DNA of 64,000 nt from Porites lobata (Eukaryota; Cnidaria; Anthozoa; Scleractinia; Poritidae), in contig CALNXK010000016.1 in the NCBI GenBank assembly GCA_942486035.1, positions 4,761,001-4,825,000 on the forward strand, written 5' to 3'. This document shows positions 1 to 12,000 of the stretch, piece by piece. Made by a program: the position numbers and the translations under genes. A model generated the notes under the pieces. The model searched no databases, had not been told where the DNA came from, and worked only from the letters and a program-made list of their open reading frames with translations. Position 1 is the stretch's first letter, and each line of letters begins with the position of its first letter.

Positions 1-3000
1 AGTGTATCTGTCACCAGTGTGCCTTGTGGGGTGGAATGGTATGTAGTAAATGTATACATTGTATAAATGAGGTTAAATATACTTATTTAACTTAGTTAAC
101 GATGAGAAGCTAGCAGCTCAGTAGTTGGCTTGGCGTTAGCATGGCGTTTTGGTTTGTTAGTATTTTATTGGTGTACTTTGGCGATCTTACAGTTATCCTA
201 CGCTCTGGTGTTTTTGCCAAGGTTTGCGTTACTGTACTAGGCCTGTTGCGGGGCAATTTCCAGCGCCCCTGGGTCAGCAGTTTACTGTTGCAATTAATTT
301 TTACGCGTGCGTATTTGCCTGTGCTTGTAGTTTTACAGTTATAGTGCTTTTACCTCCCCTCCTCACCCCTTATTGTTATTATTAGTACATATTATTATTG
401 TCCTTATTTCTCCACTGAACTCTTGGTTCAGTGTGACAGGTGCTTGGGCCAGGGCTGAGTGTGGCGGGTGGGGCTCGTGGTTGGGTGTGTGGGTAGGGCA
501 GGCTTTTGGGGTGCTCTTTCTACCTGGGTTAGGGGTCAGCGGCTCAAGTCCCCAGGTTCCTAGGCACCCAACCTCCATGTGCGATTCAGGCATTAATGTT
601 ATAACTAAGCAATAGTTAGTTTTACCTCACCTAATGTTTTGTTTGATTTTGAACAGCACTCTGGTCACACATTCAAGCCTTTGGATGAAGTGTATGACCA
701 ACATGTGTCCTCTATTACTGATGAGGTGGGTTTCTGAATAAGTCATCTTTTTTAAGGTGGACACTGTCAGGTCCAGCTGCAACGCTTGTCTAGAATTTAT
801 TACTGGCAATAAAATGCTTGAACAAACAAAATTCCTAGTGGAGCTCTTGCGCTTGCGAAGTGCACACAGCAGAGCACCATGGGTAAGAAATTTGGTTGTC
901 TGTGCATCCAAGAAATTTTAGTTTGACAATTGTCCGTACGTACGTCCGAACATTTCTGTTAGCGGATGTGAAACATCTTACTCACCAGCTTAAAAGTGCT
1001 AGGCATATACAAAAAAGAAAAATTGTGTTTAACTTGATATTGGACATCTGTGTTATGATCAATTGACAGGACTTGGTCAAAATAGGGTTTCCGCTAAACA
1101 GAGTCACATGGCTGTATTGCAGGTTTCAGTTGTCACAGTTGACCAGTTATAGTATTGAACTGATTGCAGGCACAGAAAACTTCAGAAAAAAGTTCTCAAA
1201 AGTTCCCACAAGAGCTTTGCTTTTGAATTGGCTAAATCTATATATTAATCTACATATTAATAATTGAACGTAGCCCTGAAAGAAAAGATCCATGACTTAT
1301 AGGGAGGTCCAATGAAGTTAGTCTATGTTGACTGTAAATACATGTAGAACCGTGATTCTTCTTTTCCATTCCTTGAGGGATTTTGATCTAGACAGAATCT
1401 GAAGATGAGCTGCTGTGACGTCTTTATGTTTCAGGTTGCTGCATTAAGGAGAAGACTTATGGAACTTATTAGCCTAGTGCAAGAAGTGGTATGTTGATTT
1501 GTTTGCAAAATCAGTCAAGTTCTATAGCGAATACCTTTACCTTTATTACTTTTGTTATTGCAACTTTGATGCATTTCCTGTAGCTCCATAAATTCTCCAT
1601 AATCCCTCTATGGAAGGAACCAGAAATTCCTGCAGAAGGATGGGGTATCAAAGACCAAAAAATTAAAAGAAATGTAGAAAGCTGTATGGGAATTTCCAGA
1701 CACTCTTAGGAAAAATCTTTCCTGTTCCATGGAGGAGGAAAGGATTCTCTTGGGAACTACAGTATGACTGTGTTGCAGATATTATAATAATTCAATATTA
1801 TTTATGTCTGTACTGCTCTTTAGGTCCTATTTAACTAGTTATAATTATTATGAATTTCCTTCTAGGAACGCAATGTTGAAAGTTTACGAGAAGCTAAAGA
1901 AGAGGTATATTAATTTGTCAAGTAATATTACATAGCTGTGGTCTAGCATAGCCCGGTGGCCCCTAGCGCCTAACTTTTGCTCTCAGGGCAATTAAAAAAT
2001 CTTTCTTTTTCATGCAAATCTTATACTGGACACCCTAGATTTTACACCAACAGAGAGCAGTGGGCTTCTTTCAATTTTCCTTAGAGCACAACCTTTTTTC
2101 TAGTTACCTGATATAACTATTAATGGTCAGTGATACACGTTGCATTTGTAGAATGTAAAGGATGATCAAGAGGTTAATATCAGTTTATAGTAAATGAATG
2201 TTTCTATTATTTTGTTACTCATTTGTGCAGCGTGTCCGTGAGATCCGTAATGCAGTGGAATTGATGATAGCAAGGCTAGATACTCAACTGAAGAGTAAAC
2301 TACTGACTCTTATGGGTAAGTCATGAATCAGTCATCAAGAGCAGGGACACAGTCATAATTTCTTGACAGTTTGATTTTTTTCTGTTTACTTATACCAATC
2401 ATGATAATAATATTATTGCTTTATAACACGTGAGTACCCTTTTGCTAATTAAGGTGGTGTTGTACCTGTTAATGAATACTCTGTACCATCTACACCTACA
2501 TATGCAGGGCTTGAAAAAAGTCATGTCTCCTCATTTCGAACAAAATTTTTTTTTCTGGATAAGTAACTCTTTAAGCTTATTTTCCAAATGGTTTATGGAC
2601 CAAGCAAGTCATCTGGTGATTAAAACTGAGGCAACCAAGCAATGGCCCCTTTTCTTCCGGTTTCAAGCCTCAACCCTGTTACATTTAACAGAAGCTCTGT
2701 CACCATTGCATTGGTTTGGACTCCAATGTTTTTGTTAGTAATAATGAGTTGGTGCTTCTTTTGTACAAACAGGACAAAAGAACTCACTAACTCAGGAGAC
2801 AGAATTATTGGAATCATTGTTACAGGAAGTTGAGCATCAGGTTTGTGTCTCCTAACTTACAGTTACCATAATTGTGGCTTTAGAAGTTGGAAAAAAAAAT
2901 TATTACTTGGGCAGTCATTTCTTTTAGGGGACATTTATTAGCATAAGTGTTCAAGACCACTTAATCCAGCTTCTTCAGTCTTCTTGTATTATGCTCTAGT

Positions 3001-6000
3001 TTAACTATTGAGCACTCATATAGTTGATGAGGATGTCACTCTGGTACTGTGGACATTAAATATTAATTCATGTACATTGATATGTGATTTTTCTCTTCTC
3101 ATAGCTTCACTCATGTTCCAGAAGTGAGCTGATTGCAAAAAGTGGGGAACTTCTGCAAATGTTTAATCAGGTATTTAAATGATTTTCAGTGGTGCTTTCA
3201 TTGGCATTGTTCCTCTCTTCATATGCTGGATTGGACCTGTATCATTTAAACAAAGTGTATAAATTTACAGTGGTTTTCATTGAAAAGTCTGTCGAAAAAA
3301 ATTAATACAACGTATATTTAATGCAAGACTAAACCTTAACTTCAGTTATGATTGACAGGATTGTCATTAAGCAATGTTCGTTTTCTTAGGTTCATCGAAA
3401 GCCAATGGCATCTTTTGTGAGCCCTCCAATACCAGCTGACTTTTCAAGGTAAGTTTTCAAAAATTCTGAAACTTGTGGATTAAACTGGTTTGTTTCTTTA
3501 ATAATATTGCTACATGCGCCCTGTTTAATTTATTTACTGCCTTGGCAACCTTCTTGTTATAAATTGCTAAATGTTGTTTGAAACGTATTTCCATTATTTT
3601 TTGTCTACAAGCAAATGCCTTGTACCTGAATTTTCTCCTCCTAAGCTTTCACTTCCCCCTCCTTCTCTGCTCCCTTCCTTTTCCTCTCTTCATCCTAGTT
3701 TTCTTCCTTCCTCTTTTCTTCTTCCTTCTCATCCCCTTCTCCTCCTCCCCTGCCACCCCCTCCTTTTCATCCCCTTTCCCCTCTTGCCTGCCCCTCTACA
3801 TCCTCCACATCTTTTTCTTCCTTCTGCATTTTCCTCTCCTTTTTTCTTTACCTCTTACCCTTTTCCCTTCCTTTACTCTGCCTCCTCCTCCCTCTCCTCC
3901 TTTGCCTTCCCTTCCTTTACATCTTCCTTCTCTCCGGCTTCCCATCCTTCTCCTTTTCCTCTCCCTCCTTCTTTCCCCTTCTCCTATCCTGCTTCCCCCC
4001 ATTCTCCTTTTCCCCGATCCTGCTTCCCCCCAAAAGAAATCCCCATTTGATTCCCCCGACTTGTTGTATTTACCTCCTCTTAGTGACCCCTCTCCCTCCT
4101 CTCCTCCTCTCTCCTCCTCTTCCTCCTCCCCCACCTCCACAACCTCCCCCTGGCTTCTCACCCCTTTCCTTTTCCTTTTCCTTTTCCTCTCCCTCCTTCC
4201 TCTTTTCCTCAAGAGTAAAATATTTTTATCTTGATGTTTAGTGAAATTGTGCCGGGATATGACACTAGCACATTCTGCATCACAAATTTCAGGTATGTTT
4301 TTCTCTCTATGCTGTATTATAAGGCCATCAATGATGACTTGCTGTATATATAAACTCTTGTGACTCAAGTAATTTGAATTACTCAAGTGGAATTTGAATT
4401 ATACCTTGGTTTATAAATGCAGGGCTGTCAGTGGAACTTCCCATACTAACGAACCTCTATTTTATTGGAAAATAGAAGAAAAAATCCTTGGTGTTTGATT
4501 CAAATTATTTTGGCAACTTGAAATTTTAGTGACAACCCTGAAATGATTTTCTTTACCTCAGTAAGAGTAAAAATAATATATGAAAAAGAACCTTGATATA
4601 ACGAAAGCTTGGTATACAGCAAGCAAATTTTGCCAGTCCCTTGGCCCTTTCATTATATCGAGGTCCCACTGTAGGAGGTTGTAAGGGTGTGAAAACATAG
4701 AGATCAAGGAATGACTGTTTCAAGGGGTTGGCAGCAGTTCAGTGACTCAAAGAGGCATCAGAGCAATCTGCATGGAGCTGTTAAAATTTAAAAATAAATG
4801 ACAAGCATTGGAGGGAAGTCAGGAAAATGAAGATGTTGGTTTGAGAACAAATAAATTGCCTTCTTAAGAAACCACTGGTAAAAGGAAGGGCTTGAAATCC
4901 TTCTCAGTGCAGAAGGTATGGGTTTCTTCTAAAATAATAATATTTTCAGTGATGTACATCTCTGCAGCAAAGTCTTAGCTGTATTTTGTTTGCTGCATCA
5001 AGTTATATCATATTCCAACAATATTATGGATAATTGTATGGTAGACGGATTCATAGCATTAAGAATAAGAAAATTCTAATAATTGTTTAATATTTAATAT
5101 GTTTACAATTTTATTGTAATTATGTAAGATACATTAACATGTTCAATTGTATTTTGTTATTTGTAAACATGTTTAGTTTACTGCGGCGAAAGGCAGATCC
5201 TGTTTATAGCGAGCCTCTAAATGTCAGTGGTCTAAGCTGGAGACTCAAAGTTTATCCGGTAAGTTTGTGATTTCTGTTAGCAGGAGAGCATACATGTTAA
5301 CTTACTTGTGACCTCTCTTGCCTGTGAAATCTTTTAAGTCCATTCTGCAAGAAATTTCAGGTGTTCACTTTTATTGTTTTTTTTTTCATTCTTTTTAAGG
5401 ATGGTAATGGTGTGGTCAGAGGTAACTACCTGTCAGTGTTTTTGGAACTTTCAGCTGGATTGCCGGAGACATCCAAGTAATTATTCCATCGTCTTGTTTG
5501 TCACTGATCTTTGTTTTAGACTGACAGCAGTCCTAAGTCAGGGTTTTCATTAAGTGCTGGCAACTGGCTTAAAAAACCAGCTACTTCGAATTTTGAGCTG
5601 CCTACTTTTGGAGGAAAAGGTGAAGTGAGGAAGTGAAAGCCTGAAATTGCTTTCAGCACTAGATTGCAAGCCTCCTCCTTTTCCACTCTAATTGTCTACT
5701 TTAAAACTAAATGAGAACCTTGTGAGTACATTGTACATAATGTCATGTAATCAGTAAAGTGGAAAGCCCACCATGTGAAGTGTCTTAAAACCACATTTGT
5801 CGTCTATCCTTTATAGTATGATAATTTTTGTCATTATTTGTTGATCATTTAGATATGAGTACCGTGTTGAAATGATACACCATGCTTCTCCAGACTCCAG
5901 CAAGAATATTGTTAGGGAATTTGGTGAGTTTCAAGGGATCTAATAAGAAATTGTTAATTTGCGTGGAGAGAAATGTTAAGCCTTTGTTTTAAAACTACTG

Positions 6001-9000
6001 TCACACTCAGCTGGTGGTCTATATTTGTAACTGTTTTAGACTCTTCACCATGAAGTGAGGCAGATTTTCTTCTTATTATATTGTACCAATTCACGAGATA
6101 ACCAAAACACTAAGGAAGAAAGTATTATGCCATAAATCTCTTTTTTTTCTCTCTCTCTTCATCGTAGCATCTGACTTTGAAGTTGGTGAATGCTGGGGTT
6201 ATAACAGGTTTTTCCGGCTGGATCTCTTGGTAGGTTTGACGCATCTATAGTAAATCTGTACTAGTGTACAAACTGTATACTATCGTTCTGTAGCATGCCC
6301 AAGGCAGGGCAGTAGGTTAATCATATTTAAGTACATTGTTTATTCTTTGAGCATAAAGTGACTCTGCTAATGATTAAAATTTTCTCTAGGGAAGTGAAGG
6401 CTACCTAAACATAGCTAATGATACATTGATTTTGAGATTTCAAGTGAGACCCCCAACATTCTACCAGAAGTGTAGAGATCAGCAGTGGTATGTTTATTTT
6501 CTTGTCTATTATGCTTGCTTGTGCAGACCTCTTCAAGTTTGAGGGTGCTCTAACGTTACTATGTAAGGCACTGTGGGTGATGGTAGTTTGTACATAAAAT
6601 GAAGTAATCAAATTTTTTTGTTGGGATCATTTTCTGATCCAATTCTACTTCAATTCTACTTCTTGTAATATTTTATTGTTCTTTTCTATATGTTTAGTAA
6701 GTATATTGATTATGAATTGATTTGTGCAATAGGTATATCAACCAACTGGAGACTGGCCAAACTCAGTACATCCAACAGATTAATGATTTAAAGGAGGTAA
6801 GAGCCAATTTACATTTTGACACATTCATCAATTTTTAACATGTTGTGGCATACAGTACACAGGAATTTTTGGAAAACCGAGCGTAGGATAATATAATGGA
6901 ACCCTGTGTGAGCAGTGTGGTTTCTTGAATCAACTCGAATCAGCCAGATTGTTTTGGTGAAATACCCATCTACTAAAGCATCGAGTCACTGTCTTGCTTC
7001 TCTCGATTGCAGCGGCTTGCTATTGAGCTGTCCAGGAATCACCCATCCACAGCAGCATCAGCAGCGGCAGCAGCTGCAGCTGCTGGCAGCATCTCGGACA
7101 CTAGTTATGTGTCACTGCTAGAACAATCGCTTGACAATATTGAGGATGACAATGACCTTGTGGTTACTAGGCAACAAGGTGACTCACAGGTAGTAGTGAG
7201 GCAAGGACAGTCTGCAAGGCCACGTGTTACAGTACACACTGCTGTGGATGTAGAAACTGCCTCAGGTATTATGACCTTCTCTCTTGAGTGCAACTTCCAA
7301 TAGCAGACACAACTTTTAATAACATTCTTTTCCTACTGGCCTCAGCAGGCTTGTGAATAACATAATAGCTCAAACGTTTCTCGATCCCTTGTTCTATCTT
7401 TAATATAAGACTCTGTCTATCAATACAATTTTACATTAGGTCCGAGTCTGCCTGCATCTGAGGAAGGTGAAGAAGTAGTTGATGGAGACACTAATGAAGA
7501 TGAAGAAGATGGTGATGAGGAAGAGGAGGAGGAAGAAGAGAATGAGGAGGAGATTTGTGCAGACAGTGGTGAAGAGGAACAGGAAGTGCAGGGGAGGGGT
7601 GAGGCTGAAGAGGACACTTCTGAACCAGAAGCCAGTGAGGAGGATTCATCTTTGAGAGGTATTGAACCCACTATACCTATGACTTTGGATTCTAATTTAA
7701 CTTACGATGAACATATAATTAAAACCGCTTCCTCGCTTGAAGATAAACCGGACAGCAGGTTATTTTATTGCTCCAATGTTTGGTCAAATACCAAATGAAT
7801 AATGTCCAACAAGTTACAGTGAGGAGGATTCATCTTTGAGAAATTGGTTTCATTCCCAGAACCCACAATGGCTTTTAAATACCCACCCCCTGAATACCCA
7901 TCAAAATTCCCAGAGGTTTGAGAAAAAATTCACAGCTTTTACAAATTCCCTTTTTTAGAACAGCTTCAGAGAACATTTTTCTATAGAACTGTGAACTTAT
8001 GGAACTCCTTAGACAATTCCTTTAAACTGAACTCGATTGATGTTTTTAAAACTCGTTTACGTACTAAATTACTTAAAGAATTGTAATTTTATATATATTT
8101 TAAAACATTTTTAATTGTAAATAGGATCATGTATTGTCTTTGAAAAGCCCCTTGGGAAAGTCAATAAAGTATGTATGTATGTATGTATGTATACCCACCC
8201 ACCCCTCCCTTTTGAGAAAAAAAGTTATTTAATTGAAGAGTTTCCTGAGAAAAGGGTGTAATTTGCTTATTATTGATAAGCAAATTACACCCTCTTTCCA
8301 GGAAACCCTTCAATTATCATGGTTTTTCCTGGCAGAGACATTACAAATTCATGAATTGAAAGTGAACACGATCTTCTCAGTAGAATGAACGACCTGAATG
8401 ATTGAAAAAGAACCTAAAAAAATTCTGGATCAAACCCTGACTTTGAGTTAAACAGATGCAATACTCTATCCAGTGAGCTAATACAGCTAATTAGAGAGCA
8501 AGTCATTGTGAGTCGCAATGGTGGAAATAAAATGAATTGAAATATGAAATGAATCATGTATTGAACTGGGGATAAAGATATGAAAGTGAACATAATCTTT
8601 GCAGTAGAATGAACAACCTAAGCGGTTTAAATTGTCACACCATACCGTTACAAGTTTATCTTTCACATCTCAGGCAGACCATCCAAGCAGCTGTTAGGAA
8701 AATTTACAGTAAATGTGTGACATAAAATAGCATACTTGATATCATGCTCTCTTTTGCCTAAACTCAGTTCAGGTGGTCTGCTTGAGAAATCTCCCTCATT
8801 AACTTGTTTTTGAGGGTCTTGAATTTTTTCCCTTAAAACAGAGTATTTATACCAAATTATAGCAGACTAAAATTTTTAAGGCAATTTGAATTCAAATTGT
8901 TTCAAGGGTAGGAATAGGCCTTTTTCAAAAATACCATGATGATATTTTTTGTTATCCCTCCAATAGTTTTCATAAGCATTGTTTTCAAATTTGTCTTGGG

Positions 9001-12000
9001 CATTTTCAATTTCTTCTTGCCTGCTTGGAACCAGCAAAACAGGCTAAATGGTTTTTAAAATTTTAATTGTCCTGTTGCAATGTTAAAATTTTTGTGATTG
9101 GCAATGTAGTGACAGTAGATAATATAATTAAAGTTACACGGTGAAAGGTCCTCTATCAGACATTTGCCTGCTTGTTGGTTTTAGTTGAGGCTTTAGAGGA
9201 GGAAGCTGTCACACCTGAATGTTTACCCAGCTCTGAGAGTCCCCGAGAAGAACAGCCAGCTCCGCCGCATAAAGATCAGAATGAAGCGTGGAGCGTCGAG
9301 GACATTCACCTAGAATTCTTTGACATCAACTGCATGCCTGAGCAACGTGAAGAAGTGCAAGCAAAGCCAGATGGATCGTCTTCTCAGGCAAGCTGTGCTA
9401 CCTGTCATTCCTCTAACCAGGGTCCTGTTATTGATGCAGAGGAAAGAGCGCTGCTAAATTTGCTCAGGTTTGACAACAGGGGACCAAGAGGTTCACGATG
9501 GAATGCTTCTGCAGTGTCTAGGAGATATGTGACTCTTGTTGGATGGCCCAAACGAGGGGATGAAGAGAGGATGAAACACAGAGACAGGGTGAAAAAGAGG
9601 GCACGCTTAGAGAAGACCAACAGCATGTTGGAGAGGTTGCAGAGCTGTTTAAACCGGGCTGAGGCTCATAAAGCAGCCGCGGCTTCTCTTGACAGTGCTA
9701 AAGCCTTGGAAGGTAGAGTGCTAGATGGTGATTAATGATAACTCACTGCCAAACTTTTACAACACTCTGTTTGCATTGTGGGTAAATACAGTTAATTCTC
9801 TTTTAGTGGACACCTCTGTAAAGTGGACATCTTGAGATGGTCCCTGTGTTTCTTTACTTCCTTTATTTGACTCTCTACAAGAGGGACGTCTCTTAGTGCT
9901 GGTCCCAATGGTGTTTGTCTTGGGGAGAGTTAACTGTATTGTGTATCAACAACAACACAGAAAAGTATTAGCAACAACCACATTGACATGAGAACGAATA
10001 GCTGAGGAGAGATCAAGGTTTAAATGTGTACCACTTTTAGGTTTATTAAAAAGCACTAATCTTATTGAACCTTTTTTTTTGTTGGGGGCGTGGGGTTAAG
10101 GTAGAGAGAGGGGGTTAGAAAATCATCTTTTGTTAAAATAATGACTATATATATCAGGGGAGCACGAAGTTTGTGCCTGTCTCTATGTGACAGTTAGCGT
10201 GGAAGCAAGCTCTCTGGTGGCTCTCGGGCGGGGCAGGAAAAGGAAGGAGAGCTTGCAACTATGTCTCTCGAATTTGAAAATCTGCATCAAAAAGGTCGAT
10301 GCGAAATGCTGATTGGCAGAGGTGACATAATTAAAGATGTCATTACCCTTGGTACATGTTTTTCAATGTTTGTTTACATTCGTGTTTGTTTCTACTTTGC
10401 GCTAATAAGTGGGAATCTGACAGCTCAGTCTAGCCACAGGGGAATTGGAGGTAGAATTCAAATTCCAGAGACGTAGTTGCAAGCTCTCCTTCCTCTTCCT
10501 GCCCCACTGCCAGAGTGCCCTGGAGAGCTTGCTCACAGGCTATATGACAGTTGCTTTATGTACTAAGACGTTTATTTGCACATGTGTTGCTTTCTTTTTT
10601 AGAATCACTGTTGAATGGCAGCCAAAACAAGTTGTCAAAATCTGGTAATGTCAGACCTCATCGCAGAGGTGCCTCACTTCCAAGCTTGGATACTGGCAAT
10701 GCTTCGTCTAAAAAAGCAGGTGTGAATAGTTAGCTTGCGTTTGTTTGTTTCTGTATAGCTTTCATTTCGCCTCAAGTGGATAAGTCTTGTATGATGTAGT
10801 GACCTATTACCTAGTGTTGTGCTAAGTCTGTAAGCCAGCAGAAACTGCTGAAGCGATATTCCAACTTATTACCTAGAGTTGTGTGAAGTCTGTGTCCCTC
10901 AAAACAAATCAATAATTTTGTCTTTGAGCTTAAAAAAAGAACAGTTAAATCGTGTCATTGTGATGCCATTTTCAAGTTCAACACGTTGAACTTGAAAACA
11001 GTATCACCTTTTACTGGTTTTTGTATTACAAAGCCTTTGCTTATTGGAATGTAACAAATGCAAATGTTCATTATGATGATTATTGCAGCCGTCCTTTGTT
11101 ACACCGCATAATGCCCTACCCAACAAAGAAACTTACTAGTTAGTTGTTTGGGGAGACTAGTCTTTGTACTGATGCATGTGTTGTTTGATCAATGTTGGCA
11201 GGTGGAGTCACAGCTTGTATTATGGCTCCCGATCATGACGTAGGATGTGTTAGTCCCGAACCTGACATTTCAGTACCTCATCACTTACCAGAAATGGACA
11301 CAGACACTCCACGGTATAGTAAAGTTGTTGTTTGCTTGTCTTGTCTCCCAAGAACTCCTTATACAAATCAGGCATTTTTGCATGGCTTTTGATTGTGGGA
11401 AAAGTGGTTTTGAAGGTTGCCCCCTCTCCCCACCTGATCCAGAAATATGTGAGGTCCTTTCAGGGTAAAATTCCAACAAGCGACGTTGTTTTGAAACAGC
11501 TAAATAAGACAGCTGAAATTTTGACAACCAACACAAAGATGGGTTTGAAAATGCAACAGGGACAAAGAAAAGATACAGTGGTGAAATACTGACAGGAACA
11601 TGTCTTAATTTAACCTCAATATGCAATGTGATGGGCTTTGAAATTCAGACTAGGGACATACGCACTCTCTGCTTCCCCTAAGAGGGCCTTGTTAGTGGTG
11701 TTTTTTAGAGGTAACAAAAAGAAGTCCTGTTAAAAAATATATTTACAACCACAAATGAGGAACTCAACTTGGAATTGCCAAGAAACAAATTCAACTAGTG
11801 GTCCGGACGTAAGTTTAATTCAGAGCCTCGAGATTGTAAAAAAAGTCAAGTGTGCTGACTTCTCGGTCACACTGCCTCTATCTCTGGAGCTGCGTGATTG
11901 CCCCAATGTTTCCTTTTGGGTACCATTTGCAATTGCTAGGATCTAATGTTTCTAAACACAGTCATTTTCTGTGCAAAATAACTTTGTTTGAGAGGGACCA

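Noticed and set aside
3571..4386. Long open frames of 159, 218 and 196 codons on both strands
   Set aside because: They cover a C/T-only tract inside a TRIM37 intron; the residues are low-complexity products of composition and no exon borders support them.
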